Shown piece by piece: positions 17,056 to 27,261 of a stretch of DNA of 64,000 nt. The stretch lies in NCBI RefSeq assembly GCF_014648515.1, contig NZ_BMRG01000016.1, forward strand, positions 34,889-98,888, in the 5' to 3' direction. Position 1 is the stretch's first letter; each line of letters begins with the position of its first letter. Origin of the DNA: Saccharothrix coeruleofusca. GTDB lineage: Bacteria > Actinomycetota > Actinomycetes > Mycobacteriales > Pseudonocardiaceae. The notes beneath the pieces are model-generated. The model saw nothing but the letters and a program-made list of their open reading frames with translations, ran no database searches and was not told the origin of the DNA. The position numbers and the translations under genes were made by a program.

Positions 17056-20000
17056 CCATGGGAGAATCCTCGTTCACCTGCGGTGGCGATCTCCACCTGA
17101 GCGACGACGACCCCCGCGACGCGGTTGCCGCCCTCCTGCGCGCCGCCCGAGAGTTCCCGCACTCGGGTGTGGGCACATCCCATGGCCTGCAGACCTATCC
17201 GGATCTCCTGGCCCTGGCTCGCCGCATGACCACCCGCCTCCGGCGGTCGGGGGTGACCAGCGGTGACCATGCCATCATCGCAGGTCTGCCGCTGACCGCC
17301 TTCTTCCCGGCGTTCTGGGCGTGCCTGCTCGGCGGGATCAAACCGGTGGTCATCGCCGATCCGCCCGCCCGCGGCCCGGCCCACGACCGGCTGATCCACA
17401 CCTGGAACCTGCTCGGCAGGCCACCGGTGATCACCGACACCACCGGCGCCGCGGCCCTGGACATCGCGACCATCGACATCTCCGGGTGCGAGGACGAACC
17501 GGAAGCCGAGCAGGTCCACCACCCGCAGGAGGACGACGTCGCGCTGTTGGTGCTGTCATCCGGCAGCACTGGCGCCCCCAAGGCCGCGCAGTTGACGCAC
17601 CGCGCGCTGGCCGAGATGGCCGCGGGGAGCGGACGTGTCCTGGGCATCGATCCGCCTGCCGTCTCGCTGAACTGGTTGCCCATCGACCACAGTGGCGCGC
17701 TGCTGCTCTACCACGTGGCCGAAGTGTTCGCGGGCTGCACGAACGTCCACCTGCCGACCGGGGATGTGCTGGCCGATCCGCTCACCTGGCTCGACGCGCT
17801 GGCCGAGTGGCGGGCCAGCCACACCTGGGCGCCCAGCTTCGGCTACCAGCTCGTCGCCCGCGCCGTCGAGGCCGCGGGCGACCGGAGCTGGGACCTGAGC
17901 GCGGTCCGCTCACTGGTGTGCGGCGGTGAGCAGATCACGCTGTCGATGGTGGACCGGTTCTTCACGGCCACGGCACCCTTCGGGCTGACCCGCGACATGT
18001 TCGTGCCGACCTGGGGCATGGCCGAGACGACGACCGGGATCACGCATGGCGGGTTGCACGTGCGGCACGTGCTCAAGTCCAGTCTCGGCGCAACCCTGCG
18101 GTGGGCGGAGGGACCGGGCCCGGACAGCTCGACATTCGTCACCGCCGGCTCGCCCGCCCCCGGAGCGGCCATCCGGATCGTCGACAGCGACGGCAACCCG
18201 CTGCCCGAGAGGCGGATCGGCAGCCTGCAGGTGTCCGGCAACCGGATCACCACCGGCTACGCCAATAATCCCGAAGCCACGCGGGCCGCGCTCTCCAGTG
18301 ACGGGAAGTGGCTGCACACCGGCGACCTCGCGTTCATCGACGAGGGCGTGTTGGTGATCACGGGCCGGGAGAAGGACGTGATCATCCTCAACGGGCACAA
18401 CGTGTCGTGCCACGAGGTCGAGGAGGTCGCCGGTTCCGTCGCAGGCGTCCCGGCCGGTGGCGTCGGCGCGTGCGGCATCTCGAACCCGGCGACGGGCAGC
18501 GACGAGCTGGCGGTCTTCTTCGAGGACAACGGCGTTGATACCGCCAGGATCCAGCGTGACATCAGGGCGGCCGTGTTCACGCGCCTGCGGCTGACCGCCG
18601 CGCGCGTCATCCCCGTGCCCGCTCGCGACTTCCCCCGCACGAGCAGCGGCAAGGTGAAGCGCGGCGCGCTGCGGGAGCTGGTCGAGCCGGACGTGCGCGC
18701 GACCGTGAGCGACATCCTGGGCCAGGAGATCGACGAGCACACGCCGTTCTACGAGCTGGGCCTGACCTCCGTGACGCTGATGCAGCTCAAGGCCCGCCTC
18801 GAAGAGCGACTGGGCGTGAGCATCGAGAGCACCGCCATGTTCGAGCACCCGACCGTGGCCGCGCTGACCGCCCACGTGATGGGCAGGCCACGAACCGGGC
18901 CCGCCACGGCAGAGGCGCGCCAGGAGGACACCAGGATAGCGATCATCGGGATGTCGGCGAGGTTCCCCGGCGCGTCGACGATCGACGAGTTCTGGCGGAA
19001 CCTGCGCGAGGGCGTGGACAGCGTCGACAGGTTCACCGACGCCGACCCCGATGTGGTGCCAGTCGGCGGCACGTTGGCCGATGTGGACGTGTTCGACGCG
19101 GAGTTCTTCGGGATGTCCCCGGCTGAGGCCGAGCTCACCGAGCCCGACCACCGGCTGTTCCTGGAGTGCGCTTACCAGGCGCTGGAGCACGGCGGATACG
19201 CCGCCACCGGACCAGACCTCCGGGTGGGCGTCTACGCGGGTTCGGGCATGCACCTCTACGGTCACCAGGACCTGCTCCGGCCCGCCCGCGACGTCCCGAC
19301 CGCGATGCAGGCGACCATCGGCACCCAGCCGGACTTCCTCGCGTCCCGAGTGGCCTACCGGCTCGGCCTCACCGGACCCGCGATCGGCGTGCAGACAGCG
19401 TGCTCGACGGCTCTGGTCGCCGTGCACCTGGCCGTGCAGGGACTGCTGAGCGGCGACGCGGACATGGCGCTGGCGGGCGCCGCGGCCGTCCGCGTGCCGC
19501 AGGAGGCGGGTTACCGGCACTTCCCCGGCTCGATCCTCTCCGCCACGGGGCGCTGTCGGACGTTCGACGCCGAGGCCGACGGGACGGTCGGCGGCAACGG
19601 GGTCGCCGCCGTGCTGCTGAAGCGGCTCGACCGGGCCATCGCCGACGGTGACACCGTGCACGCCGTGATCCTGGGGACCGCGGTGAACAACGACGGCGCC
19701 ACCAAGGTCGGCTTCACCGCGCCGAGCGTGTCCGGCCAGGTCGCCGTGGTCCGCGAGGCCCTGCGCAGGGCAGGAGTGTCCGGGGAGACGATCTCGTACG
19801 TCGAAGCGCACGGAACGGGCACCGCGCTCGGTGACCCGATCGAGGTCGAGGCCCTGTCCAGGGCGCTGCGCGCGGACACCGACCGCACCGGGTTCTGCAC
19901 GCTCGGCTCGGTCAAGCCGAACATCGGCCACCTCGACACCTGCGCCGGGATGGCCGGTCTGATCAAGACCGTGCTGATGCTCCGGCACCGGGAGTTGGTG

Positions 20001-23000
20001 CCCACCATCAACCTGCGCGAGCCCAACCCCGAACTGCGCCTCTCGGACGGTCCCTTCGTCCTGGGCACTCGGCACCAGCCGTGGACCACGAGCGGCGGGC
20101 CGAGGCGGGCCGGGGTCAGCGCGCTGGGAGTCGGCGGGACCAACGCGCACGTGGTCCTGGAGGAGGCGCCTGCGGTGATTCCCGCGACCGCCACCGGTCC
20201 GGTGGTCCTGCCGCTGTCCGCGCACACTCCGGCCGCGCTCGGCCGACTGGCCGGGGAACTGCGCGACCACCTGGTGGAGCACCCCGAGCTGTCCGCAGCC
20301 GACGTCGCGAGCACCCTGGCTCTCGGTCGTCGGCACCTGGCTCACCGGACGGCCGTCGTCGGCAGGACGGTCGCCGAACTGGCCGACGCCTTGACCGAAC
20401 TGCCGGAGCCCGCCGGTCGCGGCCCGATCGTGTTCGCGTTCTCCGGTCAGGACACCCTCCCGACCAGCGCCGACTTCACCGGTTTTCCGCGCTCGCAGGA
20501 AGTGCTCGCCGCTTGCGACAGCCCGCAGGCCCAGCCGAGGCTGTTCGCCTTCCAGGTCGCTCTGGTGGAGATGTGGCGTTCGCTGGGCGTCGAGCCGGAC
20601 ATCGTCACCGGGCACAGCGTCGGTGAGTACGCGGCGCTGTATGCCGCCGGAGCGCTGACGTTCGAGGACGGGCTGCGGCTGACCACGATTCGCGGCGAGC
20701 TGATGTCCGCCACCGAGCCCGGCGGCATGGTCGCCGTCGTCGGTGATCCGCCCGAGGTGGATCGGATCGCCACGAGGACCGGCACCGAGATCGCCGCTGT
20801 GAACGGACCGGGGGCGTGCGTGCTGTCCGGATCTGCCCGCGCCCTCGAAGCGGCGATCGAGCTGCTCGACGAGCAACGCATGGTCTGGCGGAGGCTCGAC
20901 GTGGACCGCGCGTTCCACTCGGCCCTGATGGAGCCGATCATCGAGGACTTGCGCGCGAGCGCGTCGGGTGTCGTTCTCGGACCGTTGCGGAAGACCGTGA
21001 TCAGCGGCTTGGACGGCACGCCGTTGGCCGCGGTGGACGCGGATTACCTGTGCGACCACGCCCGGCGAACGGTGCGGTTCGACCGGGTCCTGTCCACGCT
21101 CGCTGACGCTGGGTTGTTCGTCGAGATCGGTCCCGGTCGCGTGCTCACGGGCATCGCCCGCAGGGCGCTTCCCGGAAGCCGCTGGGTACCGAGCTGGGGC
21201 ACCGAGCTCGCCCTGCCCACCGCCCTCGCCGAGGTCTACCGGACAGGTGTGACGCCGGACTGGAGCGGAGTCGTCAACGGTCGTCGTGTCCCGCTGCCAG
21301 GTTGTCCGCTGCAGCGCACGCCGGTAGCTCAGCCCACGGCCCCGGAGCAGGCTGACGAGTCCAGCCTCGACGTGGTCGGCTCGCTGCTGGCCAAGCAGCT
21401 GGGTCTGCCGGAGGTGGATCCCGACCGGTCGTTCGTCGAGCTGGGGGCCGACTCGCTGACGCTGATGAGCGTGGTTCGCGAGCTGGACGTGAGGCACGAC
21501 GTCCGGGTTCCGGTGCGGGAGCTGTTCGGCGAGACCGACACACCCCGGAAACTCGCCGCCAAGGTCGGGCGGGCGCTTCCCCGCACGGCGACCGAGCCCG
21601 CTCCCGAGCCACTCCGACCCCAGCCACCCCGGACCGAGCTGCCAGGGCCCCAGCCGCCCCGGACCGAGCTGCCGCCAACCGGACCTGCCCGAACCGAGCT
21701 GCCCCTGGCCGAGGCGGCGGACACCGACGTGTACGCGGTCATCGAGCGACAGCTGCGCATCACCGAGCGGCTGACCACCGAGATCTCCCAGCTCATGGCC
21801 CGTCAACTGGATCTCCTCGGGACGAGGGGAACCCCGCGGCCGCCTGCCGAACCGGATGCGAAGCCGGTCGCGAAGCCGGATGCGAACCCGGTCGTGAAGC
21901 CGGTCGTGAAGCCGCTGCCACAGGTCGACGTGCGCCCGCTCGCCACGACGCCGTGGCCGTCGCGAACCGCGTGCGACTTCAGCCTGTACTTCTTCGGCGA
22001 CTACCCCGACGAGACCGCGCAGGACAAGTACCGGTTGATCACCGAGGCGGCCAGGTTCGCCGACGAGCACGACTTCCACGCCCTGTGGCTGCCCGAGCGG
22101 CACTTCCACTCCTTCGGCGCCCTGTTCCCGAACCCGTCCGTGCTCGCCGCCGCGCTGGCCGCGCAGACCAGCCGCGTCAGGTTGCACGCGGGCTCGGTCG
22201 TGCTCCCGCTGCACCACCCGCTCCGGGTGGCCGAGGAGTGGTCCGTCGTGGACAACCTCTCCGGTGGTCGGGCGGGCCTGTGCGTGGCGAGCGGCTGGCA
22301 CGCCCAGGACTTCGTGCTCGCACCGGAGAACTACGGCAGGCACCGGGAGGAGCTCTACACGCGCCTGGACACCGTGCGCAGGCTGTGGTCCGGTGAGGCC
22401 ATCACGGCCACCGCGGGCAACGGCGAGGTGGTCCAAGTGCGATCCCACCCTCGGCCCGTGCAGCAGCAGCCGCCCATGTACGTGGCGGTGGTCGGCAACC
22501 CGGAGAGCTACCGCAAGGCAGCGGCCGCGAACGTCGGTGTCGTCACGAACCTGATGTCCCAGACGGTCGAGGAGCTCGCGGCGAACATCGCGCTGTACCG
22601 GCGGACGAGGGAGGAGCACGGTCTGGACCCGGCCGCGGGTCGTGTCGTGGTGCTGGTCCACACCTACGTCGGTGATGACCCGGACGTGGCACGCGCCGAG
22701 GCTTTCGAGCCGTTCTGCGCGTACCTCCGCTCGTCGCTGTCGCTGTTCAACCAGGTGACGAACAGTCTCGGCGTGGACATCGACCTGGAGAGCGCCGCCG
22801 AGGACGACGTGACCTTCCTGCTCGAACAGGCGTACCAGCGCTACTGCGACTCCCGCGCCCTGATCGGGAGCCCGATCAGCTGCGGCAAGGTGATGGACGA
22901 CCTGCTCGCGGCCGGGGTGGACGAGATCGCGTGCTTCGTCGACTTCGGCGTCGCGACCGAGAAGGTGCTCGCCGGTCTGCCCGCGGTGGACGAACTCCGG

Positions 23001-26000
23001 CGGGTGTACTCGCAGAAGAGGCAGGAGACCAGGGTCGCCACTCCGGCCGAGCGCCGGATCTGGTTCCTCGAGCGGTTGCACCCGGCGCAGCGGGTCTACC
23101 ACGAGCCGAAGGCCATCCGGTTCGTCGGCCCGCTGGAGGAGCAGGCACTGCTCGGCGCGCTGGCCAAGGTGATCGCCCGGCAGCCGGCGCTGCGCAGCGT
23201 CTTCCACGAGATCAACGGGGAACCGCACCGGGTCACCCGTCCCGATGTGACCATCGACTGCCCGGTCATCGACTGCGCGGGGCGTTCCGAGGAGGAGTGC
23301 CTGCGGGAGGTGATGGGCACCGCCGGGCGCGAGGTGTTCGACCTGACCACCGGTCCGCTGCTGTCCGCCCGACTGCTGCGGCTCTCCGCCGAGCACCACG
23401 TGCTGTTCCTGCTGGCGCACCACATCGTGTTCGACTCGGCCTCCACCGTGGTGTTCCTCAGGGATCTCGCGGCGTTCTACAAGTCCTGGCCCTCGGACGC
23501 GGCCCTCCCCGCGATCAAGGAGATCGCCGTCCCCGAGCAGGACCGCGAACAGGACGTCGAATTCTGGCGGGCCCACCTGGCCGACGCCCCCGAGCTGCGA
23601 CTCCCGACCGACCGCCCCCGGCCCGCTGTGCGAACCGGCGAAGGCGCGTTCCTCACCCGCGAACTGGCCGGTGACCTGCGCGAGTGGATCCGCGAGTTCT
23701 CCGTCGAGCAGCGGGTGACGCCGTTCACCACCCTGCTGACCGCCTTCGCCACCGTGCTGTCCAAGTTCAGCGGCCAGGACGACCTGGTCATCGGCACCGG
23801 CCTGTCAAGCCGCCCGAACGACGACGTGATCGGCATGTTCGTCGACACGATCCCGCTCAGGATGGACCTGTCGGGTGACCTGCCGTTCGCCGCGCTCGCC
23901 CAGCGGCTCAACGCGTCCACCATGGACAGCTACGAGCACAGCGGCGCTTCGTTCGACCGCTTGGTCAAAGAGCTCAACCCGGACCGCGATCCGGGGCGCA
24001 ACCCGCTGTTCCAAGTCCTGGTCGAGTACGAGAACGCCGGTGCCGTCGACTTCGACCCGCCCCGGCTGACCGCGACCCCGCTGGACGTGCCCAGCGACCG
24101 AGCGCCGATGGACCTGGTGCTGTACCTCACCAACGCGGCCGACGGCGTGCGGTGCGTGGTCGAGTACGACACCGCCCTGTTCGACGAGAGCACGATCCAG
24201 CGGATGCTCACCTACTTCGAGCACGTGCTGCGGTCGGCCAGAGCAGGTGTCCCGGCGGAGATCACCGCCGAGGACCGGCACCTGCTCGCGCGCTGGGAGG
24301 GGGCTGATGCCGACAGTTCCACGGCTTGCCTGCACGAACTGGTCGACCGACGGGACCCCGACGCGGTGGCCATCACCGGCCCGTTGGGTGAGATGACCTA
24401 CCGAGAGCTCGACGAGCGCTCGAACGGGATCGCTCACGTCCTGATCGACCACGGCGTGTCACCGGGCACGTTGGTCGGCGTCCACCTGCCACGCGGTCCC
24501 GAGCAGATCGTGGCCGTGCTCGGGGTCCTCAAGAGCGGAGCCGCTTTTCTGCCACTCGATCCGTCGCTCCCGCTGGAACGCCTGCGGTTGTTGATGGACG
24601 ATTCCCGTGCCGCGGTTCTGCTCACCGATCGAGCGCGGCAGTCCATCGCCGAGGTGCCGACGTTCTTCGTGGAGGACTTGGGATCGTCCGCGGTGCCACC
24701 GCCGAACAGCACCAGCCCCGACGATCTCGCCTACTGCATCTACACCTCCGGTTCCACGGGACGCCCCAAGGGCGTGCTCGTACCGCATCGTGGCCCGGTG
24801 AACCTCGTCCGCCAGCACGGCAGGCACCACCCGCCGACGCGCACGCTGCAGTGGGTCTCCCCCTCGTTCGACGTCAGCGTGTACGACATCTTCACGACAC
24901 TCGCGTCCGGTGCGGCGCTCGTGCTGACCGAGGACGAGATCCGCTACGACCCGGCCGCGGTCGCGGAGGTGATCCGCACCTACTCGGTCGAGCGCGTCTG
25001 CATGCCGTTCACCCCACTGCTGCACCTGCTGGAGCCGGTGCCTTCGCTGCCGTCGCTGCGGGAGATCGTCTCCGTGGGCGAGGAGACGGTTCCGACGCCA
25101 GCCGTGCACGAGTTCCTGGCGGCGCACCCGGAGTGCGTGCTCTACAACGCGTACGGGCCCACTGAGGCGTCCATCCTGGCCACCGTCCACCGGGTCGAGC
25201 TCGGTGACAGCAGGCCGCCGATCGGCCGACCGTTCGACGGCGTCCGGGTGCAGGTGGTCGACCCCGCTGGGCGACGCGTCCCGATCGGCGCGGTCGGCGA
25301 GATCCAGCTCGAAGGCGTGTGCGTCGCCGACGGGTACCTCGACAGGCCCGCCGAGACCGCCGCGGCGTTCGTGGCACCGCGCCGGTACCGCACCGGAGAC
25401 CTCGGACGATGGCGTGCCGACGGCGTGCTGGAGTTCCACGGCCGCACCGACGACCAGGTCAAAATCCGGGGCAACCGGATCGAGCCCGGTGAGACCCGGC
25501 ACGCCCTGCTGCAGCTCCCCGGAGTCCGGGACGCCGCGGTCGTGGTGCGGGACGGCGAACTCGTGGGCTACGTGGTCACCGACGACGATCCGGCCGACAT
25601 CGCGTCGTCGCTGTCCCTGGTGCTGCCGTCCGCCCAGGTCCCGCGCCGCTGGGTCAGGATGGAACGACTGCCGCTGACCTCCAACGGCAAGCTCGCCACG
25701 TCCCAGCTGCCCGCACCGTCACCGGCGGAGGTCGCGCCACCCGCGACCGCGTTGGAGAAGACCCTGCACGCCCTGTGGCGAGCCGAGCTCGGCAGCGCCG
25801 ACATCGGTGTCGACCAGTCGTTCTTCGAACTCGGCGGGCACTCCCTGACGATGGTCAGGTTGCTCAACCGGATCACCGCCGAGACCGGCACCGAGGTCTC
25901 GATGACCGAGTTCCTGCTCAACCCGACGATCCGCGGCCTGGCCGCCAAGCTCGTCGACCGGGTGCCGCTGAGCTGCGCCCAGCGCAGGCTGTGGCAACGC

Positions 26001-27134
26001 CACCACGCCCGCGTCGACTCGTCCGTCTACAACGTGGTGTTCCGGGTGGACGTCAACGGGCCGCTGGACGTGGACGCGCTGCGCCGAGCGCTCTCCGAGC
26101 TGGTTCAGCGGCACGCGGCACTGCGCACCCGGTTCTTCAGAACGCACCAGGAGGTCCTGCCGCACGTGCCGGTCACCGTGCCGGTGGAGGACCTGCCCGA
26201 TGACCAGGCTCGGGTGCGCGACTGGTTCGTGTCCCAGGCCAGCGCGGAGTTCGACCTCTCCACCGCCCCCCTGTTCCGCGTCCGCGTCGGCCGTGTCACC
26301 GACGACAACTGGGTGCTGGCCGCCGTCTTCCACCACATGATCTTCGACGGCTGGTCGGCCGGGATCTTCTGGCGCGAGCTGTCGGCCCTGTACAGCGGAA
26401 CGCCCCTGCCGCCGCCGTCCGCGCAGTACCCGGACCACGTCCGGTTCGAACGAGCCGCGGTGGCAGGCGACGAGGAGCTGAGGTCCTTCTGGTCCAGGGA
26501 GCTCGCCGGGGCGACGCTCCACCCGACCCTGCCTTACGACAAACCGCGTCCGAAGGCGCTCTCCGGCGCGGGCGCGCTCGTCCACCGCAGTGCTCCGGTG
26601 GCCTCGGTGCGGGCAGCGGCATCGGCTTCGGACACCACACCGAACGTGATCATCGCCCAGGTGTTCGCCCAGTGGCTGTCGGAGGTGAGCGGCCAGGACG
26701 ACGTGGTGCTCGCCACGTCCAGTTCACGCCGGACCAGGCCGGAACACGAGACCATGATCGGTTACGTCGGGGAGGCCGTGCTGGTCCGGGTGCGCAGGGG
26801 CGATGATGTCGCCACCCGCCTGTACGCGGCGCTCGACCACCAGGAGCTGCCGCTCAGCGAGGTCGTGCGCACCGCCATCCCGGACGAGGCGGACACCCCC
26901 TACCCCGCGGTGCTGTTCACCGTCATCACGACCCCCGCGCCCACCGTGACCCTGGGGTCCGCGGAGACCGAGATCAGCGGTCACGGCGTTCCGGGGCAGG
27001 CTCGCACCGATCTGTACTTCGTGTTCACCCTTGGTGAGGGGGAGATCGTCCTCGACGTCGAGTACTCGACGGAGCTGTTCCACTCGACCACGGTGGAGAA
27101 CTGGGCGGACCAGCTGATCAGCCGGCTGTCCTGA
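17052..27134 (+). CDS. Hybrid PKS/NRPS megasynthase: CAL-ACP-KS-AT-ACP-LLM-C-A-PCP-C
   Basis: 3360 residues. CAL ligase ~1-545 (LLVLSSGSTGAPKAAQL, LNWLPIDHSGALLL) activates a starter acid. ACP ~546-612 (YELGLTSVTLM). KS ~627-1040 has Cys784 in QTACSTALVAVH plus EAHGTGT and NIGHLDTCAG. AT ~1120-1415 has Ser1189 in GHSVGEYA and a RAFHS motif suggesting malonyl-CoA. ACP ~1437-1505 (GADSLTLM). A Pro/Lys/Glu-rich linker with small repeats precedes a luciferase-like flavin monooxygenase domain ~1633-1995 (FHALWLPERHFHSFG, VASGWHAQDFVLAPENYG). C ~1995-2415 (AHHIVFDS), A ~2420-2890 (YCIYTSGSTGRPKG, NAYGPTE, SNGKLAT), PCP ~2898-2970 (ELGGHSLTM) and a terminal C ~2972-3360 (FHHMIFDG). There is no thioesterase, so the chain must pass to another protein, probably the half-C NRPS at 735-3140. 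Confidence 0.95.
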   Translation: MTMGESSFTCGGDLHLSDDDPRDAVAALLRAAREFPHSGVGTSHGLQTYPDLLALARRMTTRLRRSGVTSGDHAIIAGLPLTAFFPAFWACLLGGIKPVVIADPPARGPAHDRLIHTWNLLGRPPVITDTTGAAALDIATIDISGCEDEPEAEQVHHPQEDDVALLVLSSGSTGAPKAAQLTHRALAEMAAGSGRVLGIDPPAVSLNWLPIDHSGALLLYHVAEVFAGCTNVHLPTGDVLADPLTWLDALAEWRASHTWAPSFGYQLVARAVEAAGDRSWDLSAVRSLVCGGEQITLSMVDRFFTATAPFGLTRDMFVPTWGMAETTTGITHGGLHVRHVLKSSLGATLRWAEGPGPDSSTFVTAGSPAPGAAIRIVDSDGNPLPERRIGSLQVSGNRITTGYANNPEATRAALSSDGKWLHTGDLAFIDEGVLVITGREKDVIILNGHNVSCHEVEEVAGSVAGVPAGGVGACGISNPATGSDELAVFFEDNGVDTARIQRDIRAAVFTRLRLTAARVIPVPARDFPRTSSGKVKRGALRELVEPDVRATVSDILGQEIDEHTPFYELGLTSVTLMQLKARLEERLGVSIESTAMFEHPTVAALTAHVMGRPRTGPATAEARQEDTRIAIIGMSARFPGASTIDEFWRNLREGVDSVDRFTDADPDVVPVGGTLADVDVFDAEFFGMSPAEAELTEPDHRLFLECAYQALEHGGYAATGPDLRVGVYAGSGMHLYGHQDLLRPARDVPTAMQATIGTQPDFLASRVAYRLGLTGPAIGVQTACSTALVAVHLAVQGLLSGDADMALAGAAAVRVPQEAGYRHFPGSILSATGRCRTFDAEADGTVGGNGVAAVLLKRLDRAIADGDTVHAVILGTAVNNDGATKVGFTAPSVSGQVAVVREALRRAGVSGETISYVEAHGTGTALGDPIEVEALSRALRADTDRTGFCTLGSVKPNIGHLDTCAGMAGLIKTVLMLRHRELVPTINLREPNPELRLSDGPFVLGTRHQPWTTSGGPRRAGVSALGVGGTNAHVVLEEAPAVIPATATGPVVLPLSAHTPAALGRLAGELRDHLVEHPELSAADVASTLALGRRHLAHRTAVVGRTVAELADALTELPEPAGRGPIVFAFSGQDTLPTSADFTGFPRSQEVLAACDSPQAQPRLFAFQVALVEMWRSLGVEPDIVTGHSVGEYAALYAAGALTFEDGLRLTTIRGELMSATEPGGMVAVVGDPPEVDRIATRTGTEIAAVNGPGACVLSGSARALEAAIELLDEQRMVWRRLDVDRAFHSALMEPIIEDLRASASGVVLGPLRKTVISGLDGTPLAAVDADYLCDHARRTVRFDRVLSTLADAGLFVEIGPGRVLTGIARRALPGSRWVPSWGTELALPTALAEVYRTGVTPDWSGVVNGRRVPLPGCPLQRTPVAQPTAPEQADESSLDVVGSLLAKQLGLPEVDPDRSFVELGADSLTLMSVVRELDVRHDVRVPVRELFGETDTPRKLAAKVGRALPRTATEPAPEPLRPQPPRTELPGPQPPRTELPPTGPARTELPLAEAADTDVYAVIERQLRITERLTTEISQLMARQLDLLGTRGTPRPPAEPDAKPVAKPDANPVVKPVVKPLPQVDVRPLATTPWPSRTACDFSLYFFGDYPDETAQDKYRLITEAARFADEHDFHALWLPERHFHSFGALFPNPSVLAAALAAQTSRVRLHAGSVVLPLHHPLRVAEEWSVVDNLSGGRAGLCVASGWHAQDFVLAPENYGRHREELYTRLDTVRRLWSGEAITATAGNGEVVQVRSHPRPVQQQPPMYVAVVGNPESYRKAAAANVGVVTNLMSQTVEELAANIALYRRTREEHGLDPAAGRVVVLVHTYVGDDPDVARAEAFEPFCAYLRSSLSLFNQVTNSLGVDIDLESAAEDDVTFLLEQAYQRYCDSRALIGSPISCGKVMDDLLAAGVDEIACFVDFGVATEKVLAGLPAVDELRRVYSQKRQETRVATPAERRIWFLERLHPAQRVYHEPKAIRFVGPLEEQALLGALAKVIARQPALRSVFHEINGEPHRVTRPDVTIDCPVIDCAGRSEEECLREVMGTAGREVFDLTTGPLLSARLLRLSAEHHVLFLLAHHIVFDSASTVVFLRDLAAFYKSWPSDAALPAIKEIAVPEQDREQDVEFWRAHLADAPELRLPTDRPRPAVRTGEGAFLTRELAGDLREWIREFSVEQRVTPFTTLLTAFATVLSKFSGQDDLVIGTGLSSRPNDDVIGMFVDTIPLRMDLSGDLPFAALAQRLNASTMDSYEHSGASFDRLVKELNPDRDPGRNPLFQVLVEYENAGAVDFDPPRLTATPLDVPSDRAPMDLVLYLTNAADGVRCVVEYDTALFDESTIQRMLTYFEHVLRSARAGVPAEITAEDRHLLARWEGADADSSTACLHELVDRRDPDAVAITGPLGEMTYRELDERSNGIAHVLIDHGVSPGTLVGVHLPRGPEQIVAVLGVLKSGAAFLPLDPSLPLERLRLLMDDSRAAVLLTDRARQSIAEVPTFFVEDLGSSAVPPPNSTSPDDLAYCIYTSGSTGRPKGVLVPHRGPVNLVRQHGRHHPPTRTLQWVSPSFDVSVYDIFTTLASGAALVLTEDEIRYDPAAVAEVIRTYSVERVCMPFTPLLHLLEPVPSLPSLREIVSVGEETVPTPAVHEFLAAHPECVLYNAYGPTEASILATVHRVELGDSRPPIGRPFDGVRVQVVDPAGRRVPIGAVGEIQLEGVCVADGYLDRPAETAAAFVAPRRYRTGDLGRWRADGVLEFHGRTDDQVKIRGNRIEPGETRHALLQLPGVRDAAVVVRDGELVGYVVTDDDPADIASSLSLVLPSAQVPRRWVRMERLPLTSNGKLATSQLPAPSPAEVAPPATALEKTLHALWRAELGSADIGVDQSFFELGGHSLTMVRLLNRITAETGTEVSMTEFLLNPTIRGLAAKLVDRVPLSCAQRRLWQRHHARVDSSVYNVVFRVDVNGPLDVDALRRALSELVQRHAALRTRFFRTHQEVLPHVPVTVPVEDLPDDQARVRDWFVSQASAEFDLSTAPLFRVRVGRVTDDNWVLAAVFHHMIFDGWSAGIFWRELSALYSGTPLPPPSAQYPDHVRFERAAVAGDEELRSFWSRELAGATLHPTLPYDKPRPKALSGAGALVHRSAPVASVRAAASASDTTPNVIIAQVFAQWLSEVSGQDDVVLATSSSRRTRPEHETMIGYVGEAVLVRVRRGDDVATRLYAALDHQELPLSEVVRTAIPDEADTPYPAVLFTVITTPAPTVTLGSAETEISGHGVPGQARTDLYFVFTLGEGEIVLDVEYSTELFHSTTVENWADQLISRLS

Positions 27135-27210
27135 GCACCGCGCGGGCGCGCTCCGGGAACACGCGACCTCGACCGCCCGGAGCAGGCGGTTCGCCCGGCG
27201 GGGGTTCCAC

Positions 27211-27258
27211 GCGGCGAGGGCACGTCCTGGCCGGAAGGGCTGGACGTGCCCTCGCCGC
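27211..27258. terminator. Bidirectional terminator between megasynthase and radical SAM gene
   Basis: A perfect 17-bp stem, GCGGCGAGGGCACGTCC (27211-27227) with its complement at 27242-27258, and a 14-base loop. It ends three bases before the stop of the leftward radical SAM gene and 76 bases after the megasynthase stop. It marks the right edge of the biosynthetic block. Confidence 0.85.
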
Positions 27259-27261
27259 CGG

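Noticed and set aside
17910-23576. 1888-residue open frame on the minus strand inside the megasynthase
   Set aside because: It is antisense to well-defined PKS/NRPS domains, has no recognisable domain, and is rich in Arg/His/Gly/Gln. Such long frames are expected opposite GC-rich genes.
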